From NCBI GenBank assembly GCA_034440635.1, contig JAOTON010001270.1, forward strand, positions 186,001 through 250,000: DNA of 64,000 bases, given 5' to 3'. Shown piece after piece: positions 11,224-22,645 of the stretch; position 1 is the stretch's first letter, and each line of letters starts with the position of its first letter. The DNA is from Lepas anatifera. Lineage: Eukaryota > Arthropoda > Thecostraca > Lepadidae. The notes beneath the pieces are model-generated. The model was not told the DNA's origin, made no database searches, and was given only the letters and a program-made list of their open reading frames with translations. The position numbers and the translations under genes are program-made.

Positions 11224-14172
11224 TAGGGGGGCCCTTTTGGCAACTTTTTCTTTAATGTTTCGGGACCAGTGGGTTTCTGATGTTCTCGGACCCGCTGATT
11301 TCGAATTTGACCTTAAATTTTTGAATTTCGAATTTTTTCAGCCCGCCCCTGCGCCTTCAAGTTTTCGAAAAACAGAGAAAATGCAGGTTTTTGCATCCCC
11401 AAACAGAAATCACTGAGAATAGCAAAATAAAATTTAATTCATCAGTTAGAACAGTGTCTTACCTACAGATCTGTGCAAACTGCATGTTCTTGGGGTTTCT
11501 TATGCCTTATTTATTGCGCCTCAAATATTGCGATTTTTTCCTAACGGTGGTATACTGTGCCGCATGGCACCTTACGGCGCGTTGCTCTCGGGCAGTCCAG
11601 GAAGCATGCTGACTTAAAATGTGGTACTTTTACATTATTTTTCGCATGAATTCAATGAGGAATGCCAGTTTACATGGTTTTCTATTTCAAAAGGTGACAG
11701 GGGCGGATGTAAGCAATTATTTTTCGGGAGAAAATTTGCAAAAATAGTGAAAAATCCTTTATTTAGAAAGAAAATGAGGCAAATCGGCAAACTTTGGCGA
11801 CCGACCGGTTTCGGTAGGTGGTGCCACTCTTGATTAGGGGATACTACGATATCAGAAAATTAGGCATTATGACAAGAACAGTAATTAAGAGGCATAAAAA
11901 CAAACCATTGTCAGAGTACCTTTATTACTCGATGAAGAAAGACGACAGCCTTCCACTGTCATGAGCTACAGGGACAAGGACTGAACCGAAAGTAGAATCG
12001 ACTCCGGGCACCACTCGCGTCTATTTTCCTGACGGCAGCGAAACGTATCTTGTTAAACGCCTTTCCATCTTGGCAGTCAGCGCCGCACACGCTGGTAACT
12101 GACTCGCTTTTCAGTTTTAAGGCCCTCTATTGACTGAGTGTGGCACGGAATGCCTGTGCGGAGAGATGACTCGACTTAAGTCCTGAGTTGGGTCTGCGTA
12201 AAACCGTTCAGGAAGGGTGGCTCCACATTGGGTGCATGGCAGACCCGTTTTACGCTGCTGTGCAGCTCCATGTAGCTGGTCGCACACCGCTTGAGCTGCA
12301 CCGGCAGCACCTGGTAGCGCCGGACACAGGCACCATGCGCTCGGCCCTTCAACGTTGGGTCTGTCCGCCGACCAGAGGAGCTGTCCGCCGGCTGCTGGGA
12401 GGTGCTGGGAGAGCGCTGCCCGCTCTCAAAAGCGACGCGCTGCTCACTGCAGGAGGCGTTGGGTGTACGCGCTGGATAGGGACCGGCTTCATCTGCGCTT
12501 GTGTTAACCTCGCGCTCCGGGACGAGACGATCTTACAGACAGCTGCAGCTCTGAAGTTCTGGTCGTCGTCACCCAGCATCGCCAAAATGATGCTTTCCGT
12601 ATGCGCCATGAGAGCGTCCTCGCCACGCTATCCTGCACAACTGTCAGTGCGTCACAGGTCATGTACATACTTTCGCTGCAGCCGCAGCTCCTCTGCCAGG
12701 TGGCGCGCAGCGTGGACAGCGTCCCACTCGTGCTTGATTCGGACTGTCATTGGCACGTAGACACAGACCAGGTACTGCGCCAGTACCTGTATCGCAGGCG
12801 ATGGCTCAGCCCTGGACATGTACAGACGCAGCAGGCGACTCTGCGCCGTGTGCCTTATGGGCGACAGCACTAGCATCCCCCGTCTCCCGTCTTTGCACAG
12901 AGGTACGCTAGCTTCAGGTCCCCGCTGAATAGGGCGAGAAATCTCTGGGGCAGTGCACTTGCTGCCAATCGCCAACTTCCCCAGAGTCAAGACCGACTCA
13001 AGTCCCTATCTGGCGCGTCAGTCAAGTCCCTATCTGGCGCGTACCCCAGCACCTCCTGCAGTGGCAGCACGTCGCTTCTGGAGCGGGCAGCGCTCTCCCA
13101 GCACCTCCCAGCAGCCGGCGGACAGGCCCAACGTTGAAGGGCCGAGCGCATGGTGCCTGGTCCGGCGCTACCAGGTGTGCCGGGCAGTCAGCGGTGTGCG
13201 ACCAGCTACTGGAGCTGCACAGCAGCGTAAAAGGGTCTGCCTGCACCCAATGTGGAGCCACCCTTCCTGAACGGCTTTCGCAGACCCAACTCAGGACTTT
13301 AGTCGGTCATCTCTCCGGACAGACATTCCGTGCACACTCAGTCAATGGGGCCTTAAAACTGACAAGCGGTGTTACCGGTGTGCGGCGCTGACCGCCAAGA
13401 TGGAAGGCGCTTAACAAGATACGTTTCGCTGCCGTCAGGAAAATAGACGAGTGGTGCCCGGAGTCGATTCTACTTTCGGTTCAGTCCTTGTCCCTGCGTC
13501 ATGACGGTGGAAGGCTGTCGTCTTTCTTCATCGAGTAATAAGGTACTCTGACATTGTTTTTATGCCTCTTAATTACAGTTCTTGTCTAATGCCTAATTTT
13601 CTTATATCGTAGTATCCCCTAATCAAGAGTGGCACCACCTACCAAACCGGTCGGTCGCCAAAGTTTGCCGATTTGCCTTATTTTCTTTCTAAATAAAGGA
13701 TTTTTCACTATTTTGCAAATTTTCTCCCGAAAAATTAGAAAACCATGTAAACTGGCATTCCTCATTGAATTCATGCGAAAATAATGTAAAGTACCATTTA
13801 GCCAGCATGCTTCCTGGACTGCACGGAGCAACGCGCCGTAGGTGCCGTGCGGCACAGTATACCACCGTTAGGCAAAAATCGCAATATTTGAGGCGCCATA
13901 AATAAGGCATAAGAAACCCCATGAACATGCGTTTGGCAGATCTGTAGGTAAGACACTGTTCTAACTGATGAATTAAATTTTATTTTGCTATTCTCAGTGA
14001 TTGCTGTTTGGGGATGCAAAACCTGCATTTTTCTGTTTTTCGAAACTTGAAGGCGCAGGGGCGGGCTGAAAAATTCGAAATTTAAAATTTCAGGTCAATT
14101 CGAAATCGGGTCCGAGAACATTAGAAACCCACTGGTCCCGAAACATTAAAGAAAAGTTGCCGGGCCCCACTC
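11224..14172. mobile_element. giant palindromic (foldback) element, arms about 1.2 kb
   Basis: The outer left sequence (GGGACCAGTGGGTTTCTGA near 11263) returns in reverse complement near 14123-14141. The match then continues inward through the GCATCCCCAAACAG, GGAAGCATGC, GACCGACCGGTTT, CGACTCCGGGCACCACTCG and GGGAGGTGCTGGGAGAGCG blocks. The arms are about 11224-12486 and 13020-14172, with a unique loop of about 530 bp. They differ by point changes and indels, including about 30 extra bases near 11690-11725 on the left. The outer ends begin CAGTAGGGGGGCCC and, on the other strand, CTGGGGAGTGGGGCCC. I see no clean target duplication. The loop holds a broken gene fragment at 12505-12875. Confidence 0.85.
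12505..12875 (-). pseudogene. gene fragment in palindrome loop, unknown invertebrate family
   Basis: Two minus-strand frames carry consecutive pieces of what reads as one protein. The first (about 12875-12652) contains HTAQSRLLRLYMSRAEPSP, then VLAQYLVCVYVPM and AARHLAEELRLQRKYV. After a stop and frame change, the second (12609-12505) contains MAHTESIILAMLGDDD and AAAVCKIVSSRSARL. From memory this order (RILRLYV, then VYVP, then ARHL, then HPENILLAML, then RRILKAR) recurs in uncharacterised, often transposon-linked invertebrate proteins. That link is recall, not a search. Both flanks of the fragment are the inverted arms, so it has no intact start or end. It may be a host fragment captured by the element or a relic of the element's own gene. 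Confidence 0.5.
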
Positions 14173-14903
14173 CCCAGGACGGCTGACCAAACAGCTCAAC
14201 CCGGGCAGGACGCACCAGAAGTAGACTCACAGTCGGATGCAGAGACAGGAGGGGAAGGTGGTACTTACACCCCCCTCCCCCTGGTCGGCCCGCGACGCCC
14301 CCTGAAATGGTCACGACACCTCCTGCAATGTCGAAATCCTTGATACCGATAACTAGAGAATGAAACCAGTGACTTCGATAAAACGATGAGAATTACTATT
14401 GTCAGGAGTTGAGTCAAGAGCAGAGAAAATATTGCAGTTTTTAGAAAAATATAAGAGTATCGACTGCAATTTGTAGCTATTTAGAAATTACTGACCATTT
14501 GTTCGCCGAAATGTCCGTATTTCGCAATGGTGTATTAAAAAAGCTGAACTATACAATATGATTTTATTAAAAGCCCTGTACCAACACTAAAAGAAGTTTA
14601 TTGTGTTCAATGGTCACAACATGTGCAAAACAAATTAAACAGCTATACGCAAACTAGGAAAATACATTCATGTTGATTGCCGGAGGGACTCGTCCCTCGT
14701 AACCCCGCATCTCGCCAAACAGGCATGAATCGAACGTCCGGGCCACCCTATTTTGGACGGTATGGCCTGCGAATATGGACTCAGCTAAAAAACTGGTGAA
14801 CGCGGCGGCGAAGAACTTCAAGTTCTACATACTCACTTACTTCTTCCCAAGAATTCCTTCTTCTTCTTTTGGGATCTCGAGCTGGAGCAGGTATAAGCTG
14901 ATC
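14173..14903. other. no gene recognised; hAT-like debris
   Basis: Around 14260-14340 the words GCGACGCCCCCTGAAATGGTCACG and CACCTCCTGCAATG echo the interior of the hAT-like elements at 57420-57674 and 58087-58318, so a fragment of that family probably lies here. The remainder is AT-rich and featureless. Confidence 0.4.
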
Positions 14904-15908
14904 TTAACAAGCGCCCCGCTGAGGGGGCGAAATTTGCTCCCCCTCCTGGTTTTCCACAGATAACGCAAAAACGAAGCGACGCAGATTAACGAAACTTACA
15001 GAACCTTATCCCTGATCAGTTTTAAACATCTGACTAAATTTTTTAGGCAGGAACAGGTCAAGGTCAAGGAGCTATTCAAGGTCAAGTGACCAGACCTCAA
15101 AACCTAAAATCACGAGTTTGAAGCAGCACCTAGGGAACATCAGCGAACCGAACAGTTTGAAACTTTCACAATACGATAAGTTTGTTAAGGTTTACAAATC
15201 AGCTATCTCGGAATTTCGATATTGTCGACCTAAGGTGGGGTCAATTTTTTGGTACCCATTATAAGTCTATGGTGAAAAATAGAATGGGCTCGTTTTCAGT
15301 AAATACTGGATACATAAAGCTGAAAATCCTCAAACCGTCTATTCTTACCATGATCTTGACCATAAAGTTGAGTTTTTGAGCATCTGAGCTCTCAAAGGTC
15401 ATGTCAGGTTACAGGAGCATAGGGTGATTACTTTACCAATAACTTCTCACTGAATTGAGATAAAGCTCCCATTGTGCTTATATTGTCACGGGGAGTCGAT
15501 TGATATGCAACATGACCATACCAGGTCACTCTATGACCCTGACCTAGCTCAAGGTCAGGTTATTTTCACTATTTGACCTAGAAAGTTCATATTATACATC
15601 ATTCGATTTGCCGAGATGAGAGGAATCCAATGATGCATAAAGATTTGCTCTAGCTCCCCTGAAGACATATCTAAAGAGAGAGAAACATACACTGCTCTGT
15701 TGTAAGCCTATGGCACCTTCTTTGACCTATGCTGACCTCAATATTAACCTGACATAAAAATGATTATGATTTCTCTTCGTCTTGTCAAGAGCTTTCGAAC
15801 GCCGCCCGTAATTTTTCTTTGGTTTTCGTGGGAAATGAGATACGGAGGGGCGAAAAACGCCCCCAGCGGGGCGCGTCATGCCAGGGACCCCAGCAGGGCG
15901 CGTGTTAA
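14904..15908 (+). mobile_element. TTAA-family element, long subfamily
   Basis: TTAA at 14904-14907 is followed by CAAGCGCCCCGCTGAGGGG. The right end reads CCCCAGCAGGGCGCGTG, then TTAA at 15905-15908. The ends are inverted repeats (GCGCCCCGCTGAGGGG against GCGCCCTGCTGGGGTCC). Internal blocks (AAGGTCAAGTGACC, GTTTGAAACTTTCAC, GGGGTCAATTTTTT, CATACCAGGTCAC) are those of the inverted copies at 1-640 and 2884-3430. Several TCAAGGTCA words occur near 15057-15085. No coding capacity. Confidence 0.9.
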
Positions 15909-16400
15909 CTAACACACATATCTCGAAAGACCATGGATGTCTTAAGGTATCAGGGGCTTAAAGGTCTCTCAACCCATTGACTACACCCTCTCCATAGCAG
16001 CTAAACTGGGCATGGTCTTGTAGTAGCGCTTGAACAAATTCGCGAACACTTCAATCTTGCACGTAGGGAAGAGGCCTTTTCCACACGATCCCATTGAAGA
16101 TTCTACCTAACAAACATGGGTCGAACTCCTCGGCCCCTCTGATGTGATGAGGTGAGTGAGGGTGGGCTCAGCGGGCATGCTTGCCAACACACCAAAGTTC
16201 TTTCCCAGATTTTCCTTGCTTGGACCATCAACCCTCCCCGCCCACGCCCTGTCGGACCCTGCCACACTCCGCACCATCGTGCATCTTTTCCCTCACTTCC
16301 TAATATTTGTATTGGTCTTAAGCACCAACACAAAAATTTGGTGGCTTTTCGCCGTCTCAGTGGATGTGAAGTGACTACCATGTAGCACGAGACTGTAAAC

Positions 16401-16600
16401 CTCTTGATTGTGTCGGTCTCAATGAGGCTCATGGCTCTCACGATGGGCATCGTGATTCCAGGGCGGTACAGGGCTGGGGCCATCTGGAAGCCCTCGTCCT
16501 GGAAGAGGTCTCTGAGTTTTGCCTCGAAAGCAGTGTTCCTCCCGGCGATGTCCAGCAGCACATCCATGAGATAGTAGGTTTCAACCGCTCATATGGAGTT
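16401..16600 (-). CDS. possible exon, protein not recognised
   Basis: A minus-strand stretch reads as good coding sequence with strong third-position G/C. It contains TYYLMDVLLDIAGRNTAFEA, then KLRDLFQDEGFQMAPALYRP and GITMPIVRAMSLIETD. An AG acceptor-like site precedes it (exon would begin at 16587), and a weak donor-like GTTTAC would end it at 16401. Beyond that donor the frame stays open but turns low in quality. I do not recognise the family: it could be a host exon or a piece of a mobile-element protein. No neighbouring exon was found. Confidence 0.35.
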
Positions 16601-17806
16601 GCCTTAATATGCGTGTTGAATATTACCTCATCACATTGTGTTTCTAAAAGAAACGAGCACAATAGAATTCACATTCCTTTCGCGAAGATTGCTTGATGGC
16701 AACGGAAAAATAGCCTGTGTACTGAATGTTTACATCTTCAGCATTTGTTTCGTCTGATTCTCGTACAATACACATTTTCAAGGCGTGTTTTCCATGATAC
16801 CGTTTGCCAGAAAGGGCTTATACAAGTGCTAAAAAGTTCGCGTTTTCAAGTTGTCAAAAACGATGACTTCGCTACCATTATTTTGATCATTGATAATCAA
16901 TGACTGGGAAATCGTTATCGTCATAACGGCTTAAAATATATTTATCGGTGAAAGTTATCGAAGTGCTAAGCCCTGGAAATCAGTGCCAATACCGGGCGGG
17001 GCAGCAAACCCATTTCTTCTAGCCCCTGGCAATTTGTACTTCCTGTCAAATTTCTACTACATTTCCTTTTAATAATAAGGATGCTAAGAATCAAATCTAG
17101 CTAAAATAAACAGGAGGCACATATTATACCCGTAGATGCAGGGATTCAAGCACCGTATTTCCCTTTTTATAAAGAGCTGCTTTACTGAATATGTTCGAAA
17201 TTTAGCGTTAATGCGTATTTTCGAATATCAGCTGTGCTAGTGTGCGCGACCGTTGTCTTTTTGCTATTTTAGCTTTGCTGTACATCAACGATGTGTCAAC
17301 TAAGTTTAATTAATTTCCATCTGGAAAATTATATAATGGTGCCCTTGGTGCCCGTATTTGGTAATCCATATTTGTGAATTATAAATTATCCGGACCAAAG
17401 CATTCTTCTAAAAATACATCTATTCACATATATATGAAATGAGATAACCCACTTGGCTATGACCCGGGTCGTCCCCGATATCGGACTGGGGGGAGGAAAT
17501 TTTGGTGATGCTTAATTTTTATTCGGTACTAGTTGTGGACAGATCTTGTAGATAACTGATTAAATCTTTAAAGCCGTAATTCTTTTCGAAGGGTGAAAAA
17601 CGGACCAATTGTGAAACATCCATATTCAGCAGTAGTTTAAGGACCAGTCCGATTTGCGATCAAAGTGTCACTTGTGCCAATAGTAAGCAAGACCAAAGTC
17701 ATCTATAGACGTTAATTCTGGGGACGACTTTTGAAGAAGCTGGGGATCAAAGTCACAAAAATAGGAATGTGGCTTCTGAAACAAATTTCGCTACTTTGAC
17801 TGACTC
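16601..17806. other. no gene recognised
   Basis: AT-rich sequence without a supported coding region, repeat or mobile element. The preceding stretch 15909-16400 is likewise unassigned. Confidence 0.5.
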
Positions 17807-17837
17807 CTCTCTCTCTCTCTCTCCCCCCTTCTCCCTT

Positions 17838-17869
<32 letters not shown>
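17807..17869. repeat. (CT)n microsatellite, interrupted
   Basis: Two CT runs separated by a C/T-rich interruption (CCCCCCTTCTCCCTTTCC). Open frames across it are artefacts of the repeat. Confidence 0.95.
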
Positions 17870-18019
17870 GCTTCCTTAAGGACAGACAATATGTGCAAAT
17901 CACGAAGATGGCTTTACCCTTCGAACTTTTCGAGCATATACCTCCGTGAATATTTAGAGTAGTTTCCCTGCGTCGAGGAACCATCAACAACAAAAAGACG
18001 AGTTCGAACTGAGAATGGA

Positions 18020-18320
18020 CTTGGTGTGAATGCGGTGCGTGCCCGCCGCTCTCCATTGCCTCTCGCCTGACACCCACTGCCAGCGCTTGTTTCCGTCTGA
18101 TTAGCCGCCGGCGCGGTCGGTGATCAGACAGAGCTAATGCGTGACGACACGGAGAGCGCCGCGGGCGCCGCCGCCACCGCCCGCCGAGGGCACCGCAGGG
18201 AGTGTTCGACACTGGCAGAGCGCCGCCGCGCCGCGCCCAGACATACATGATGGAGGCCGACGGCCGCCGAGACAACAGCAGCGGGCATTGACATGGGCGG
18301 CGTGCTCGATATGGCTGGAG
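18020..18320. other. GC- and CpG-rich island
   Basis: An abrupt GC-rich island in AT-rich surroundings, with many CpG (GCCGCGGGCGCCGCCGCC). Short frames start on the plus strand at 18137 (MRDDTESAAGAAATARR) and near 18294 (MGGVLDMAGDDGTCNDC); longer overlapping frames are open on the minus strand. It looks like a promoter or first exon, but strand and product are undecided. Confidence 0.4.
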
Positions 18321-20520
18321 ACGACGGCACGTGTAACGATTGCAATCCTCAAAGCGACACACCGTTCACTATAATGTAATTTTTTTAAAGATAGGCCTTT
18401 GACTCTGAAAGGAAAGCCAGAACTGCCAATACTCACGCTGATAGAAGATTTCTCTTGAGGATAGCCCAGACAACGCTGACTATTAGCGGCTGCGACGAAC
18501 AGACCCATGAGGCTTGGAAGGGTGGGGAGACAGAGAGAGCAAGTGACACATACTTGGAATTGGAACACACACAAAAAAACTTCCGGGCAGTGAAGACAAA
18601 AAACGATGTTCATCTCCCGCACGGAAATGAGGTACGTGAGTTGGCTGCGAGATTTTCGCGATGGTTACGAGCACAGATGAGGAGGACGTGCTGATCTATT
18701 CGCGGCCACGGCAACAGACTGGGGGAGATGTGCGATTGGTGTTGTGCTCTTCGGGCCAGAAACATGTATAATATACAGACCTACAGGAACTAGACGACTG
18801 TGGGGAAGGTAGAAAGAATCCTGTTTGATTATGGAGACGCCTATTCGTGGCCCTCTCGGTGCCTTGCATTGATCACTGCTCCCCGCAAGATATGTCTTCC
18901 ATTTCCATATTTGTAGAATGTTTGACTACAACAGCCCCCCGCAGAACTTTTTATTCAAATAGGGGTGAAAGAGGGAGGCGAGTGTGTTGTGGCCTGGGAC
19001 ACCTAACATTATGGGTTTTGCTACGTCACTGAGGAAAAAGTGGACACACAGGTTACGCTGATCAGAAAGTGTGTTTAGCTTCGGAGTTTCTTTGTTAAAT
19101 TCGCAGCCCGAATGCTCCATCGCCATCAAAAGCTTTCCCCACAGGAGCGACCATTAAGCATGGTAGGCTAGTCCAAAACTTAATCAACGACCGATTTATC
19201 GAATTATTATTGAAATGAAAACCTTATTGACGTGTATTCAGTTACTGATTTGGATCAATAATCTCGGTTTCCAAACGGATTGGTCACACTTTCCTGTGAA
19301 AATTGGCCTGAGCGGCTCGGGCTGCATCCACACTTTCCTCACACTGACCACACTGACCTGCCCCGCTGCCCGGTCGGTGCTACACGGGCACCGATCCTGA
19401 ACCGCCCCCGACCAGACGCGTCCACTTTGGTTCACTATCGACTGAGCTCCCCACTCGACACGGTGAAACTGAGGAAATGTGTTGTCGGTATTGGCCTTGT
19501 TATTGGCTGGGGGAATCTCAGCGTCGGTGGTGATTGCGTCAGGCCTTTCTACGGCTGTCTAATCCAAAAAACGCCATCACTGGAGAATGGCTAGCTTCGG
19601 AGGTTGAGCTCTCGATTGATCCTCGGCGGAGAACAAGCCAGGCTGGGAAGAACAGGTCGTAAACGGTGAGGTAAATGGAAAACAAAAACAAATAAGATGC
19701 AATGGACAGAAAAATAAGGTGCGTGATCATACATCTATTCTCTCCCATTACTGAGAACGATCGAGCAAAAGTGAAAGGAAACAGTGAAAGACATGTAAAC
19801 CAACCAAACAAACAAGACACGTTTCCATAATTCAACCTTCTATTTTCACCCTGTTACCGCCGTCTGCATTTCTGAACCTGGAGCCAAGCCAAATCATTAG
19901 TGCTTGAGAGTCTAATCAAGCCTATCTCTCTGGAGCAGGAACAGATAATACTGCGACTAACCGTGGGGAACAGACGCCGAGAGACCTTCTCAACTCCTCC
20001 GATTCACAGAAGAGATTTGTTTATACGAATAATCGGAATATATACTTGAGATTACCTCCTCTTTCATGCTATTCAGAGAGCCGAAATGACGTTGCCTGGG
20101 CGCTTTCAGCGCTCGCACAGCTAGCAGACTATTTAAGGGATTAAAGCTTCTAGGGACAATGAAGCTGCCTTACACTGGGTTATCTTTTTTCCAAAGTTAC
20201 TAAATCTAAATAACATATTGTCTCCTACATCAATGTGCGTACGATTATCTGCACTTCATCCATATGTTTTCCCTTCCTCAATCAATATGCAATGTGTTCT
20301 GAATTTGGAATACTTTTGGGTTGACGCCCTCACAAGTGGATCCAAAGAACGGGCAGGAGGTAAAGGAGGGTAGGTGCTTTCCGATCCAGTATCAACACCG
20401 CCCCAATACGCACCCTGAAACGTCAAATCCATCAAATCCCCAACCAACCCCTTCCCCTACCAGGATGCGAGCCGAGGCGCCCTGCGATGCGGCCCGATGC
20501 ACCCCAGATCCGCCCGTCCG
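18321..20520. other. no gene recognised
   Basis: Mixed-composition DNA with only short overlapping open frames. No supported exon, RNA gene or mobile element seen. Confidence 0.45.
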
Positions 20521-20805
20521 CTACAGAGTCGTCCCTCCCTCGTTTATACAGCCTCCTCCCGCGCTCTCCCATCCCCAATAGAAAATACTGAATCTGCCCA
20601 TATTTTCCAGGCTGCTACAGTGCCCCCGCCTTCCTCGTTTATATTTCTTCCTCCCGGGCTGCCCCATGCCCAATAGAAAATACTGGATATGCCTATAGAT
20701 TTCTGGCCGCTACAGTTCCGCCTCTTCCTCTCTCATTTATATTGCCTCTTACCTGGCTGTTCCATCCCTCATAGAAAATACTGAATGTGCCTTTAGATTT
20801 CTCCA
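20521..20805. repeat. minisatellite, 3 diverged units of about 95 bp
   Basis: Three successive units each contain a CTCGTTTATA-like word, a CCTCCCGCGCT-like word, CCCATCCCCAATAGAAAATA with variants, a CTGAATCTGCC-like word and a GGCTGCTACAG junction. The AATAGAAAATACTG word (ATAGAAAATACTG in the third unit) starts near 20577, 20671 and 20769. Confidence 0.85.
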
Positions 20806-22317
20806 CCATGCCCGCAGCACTAAATATGTGCTTGATCCAAAACCAAGCTAAAGTTTGAAAAGGTAGGTAAAACAGCATCAATTGTTTTCTTATGCTGCTT
20901 TTTAACTGCAAATTACCGAAGTTAAGTGGTCAAGACTGACGATCTAAGCCTTAGAAAATGCCGGTGTGAATTTATTGATGAAATAGTGAACGGGGTTGTG
21001 TTACGCATTCTAGTCATAAGAACTCATATGTCGCGATATAACGCTGAAGTAGCGCAGCAACATTTGTTTCCACCAGTGCACCATACGAAAAGCCAGCCTG
21101 GCAGATACTTGATGGGACGGTGCGGCACAGCGACTGCAGTTCATCTATCACACAAGATGTTGCCTGCCCTTAATCCGCCACGTCCGCATATGTCGGCATC
21201 GCTCGTCATCTAGAGAGCGCCGCTGGTCAGAAGTAAGTATATCCGCCTGGGGCTGCGATGTTTACTTTGGGCCACGTGATCTGTTCAAAAGCGAGCCCGG
21301 GGCGTAGCTAAGGGCTGGTTATGACGGAGCACGAGACCAAAAAGGGCATATTTCGCAGCACATGGTGCCTTTAGTTTTCCATTACGTCACTTATCCTTCA
21401 GGTCATAACCATGAAGTTTATCTGGCGCGTCAGTACGTAATGGTGATATTCCATGCTATTATGAACTCTTAATGTTTAACACTTGCGGTACTGTCACAAT
21501 ATTTTTTGTGCGTGAGACAATGAAAAAGTACACAGGGGGCTGGAGGAAATACGTTTCTCTTTGTTTAATCATTTGGATTTAAATATCCTCCTACGGGAGG
21601 ACTGGTTAATAAGACCCACTGCATATTTTTTGAAACCGCAGAAAAACGATCGGATTTAGCAGCGCAATAACGCTCACAATATGGACACCAAACACATCTT
21701 CAAACCTTTTTTGCGAAATTCTAACCTTGGGTTGGTGCAGTCATGGGGACATGGGGTCATTGCTAACGGCTTGCACGAGACCCTAGTGGACTTCCTGGCA
21801 GTGAATGATCTAAAACTTGCGACTGGCACAGGTGGGGTCCTCAATTGGGCTCCAAGTTTAAATATACTTGGCTGGAGTGTTTTTAAGCTTGAGCACGTGA
21901 CATGGGCCAGTCACCTCTGGTGTCCTCTGGTGACCTCTGGTGACCTGAAAATGTGCAGTCATTTCCGGAGAAAATTACTTGCTTTTGGGCCTTATGCCTA
22001 AAACATTGTTAGACCTAGTTTGGAAATTAATAAAATCAGTGCAGCTATCGATATTCAGTCACTATTCTGTAACACCCTTCACACTTTTTTATACTAGGTT
22101 CATCCAAGGCTAGCAACCATATGAACAATATGAAAGGTCAAACAAAGCCACTGACATTAAATGACCCTCATCAGTATTTTTAACATGTATTTGCTCATAT
22201 TTCTAGCATCAGTTCCTGAGTACATGGATGACCCCCAGCTGCCTCATTATGCTCTGGCTTTTCAAAGTCATTGAAATTTAGTGACCTGAAAAATCGTAGT
22301 TTTAAATGCAAAAGTAC
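20806..22317. other. no gene recognised; TGACCT-rich patch
   Basis: Nothing coding is supported. Around 21830-22290 are repeated CCTCTGGTGACCT words and spaced GGTCA/TGACC half-sites, like those in the TTAA family. A decayed member may lie here, but I cannot define ends. Confidence 0.35.
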
Positions 22318-22645
22318 AAGGAGAAACGTCCAAGCGTACGTGGGGCGACGCCTTTAGGGGCATCGCGGGACCAGAGGTGATTGCGCGAGCACCTATTCGA
22401 TTCTCCGGAAAGGAGGACCCTTGATAGTGAATGGTTTTCTCACGTCTGCACGTGCAAAACTTGCACCTGCCTGTTTTCAGTTTACAAAACCCCCACAGAA
22501 CAATTCGCAGAAAATGATAAATTGAGATCTCCAGAACGGAGGACTCTCGATGGAGGCTGGCTTTGTCACGTGAGCAGGTGCAAAACTTCCACCTTGCTGA
22601 CTTTAGTTCATAACATATTCAAGGAGAAACGCCCAAGCGTATTAC
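22318..22645. repeat. local duplications, about 130 and 300 bp periods
   Basis: The block CTCCGGAAAGGAGGACCC...CACGTGCAAAACTTGCACCT near 22401-22470 recurs as CTCCAGAACGGAGGACTCTC...CAGGTGCAAAACTTCCACCT near 22530-22597. The word AAGGAGAAACGTCCAAGCGT near 22319 recurs as AAGGAGAAACGCCCAAGCGT near 22620. Confidence 0.7.

Noticed and set aside
12188..13391. Large GC-rich plus-strand frames in the palindrome
   Set aside because: The arms mirror each other, so frames appear in both. The only coding-like signal is the minus-strand loop fragment.
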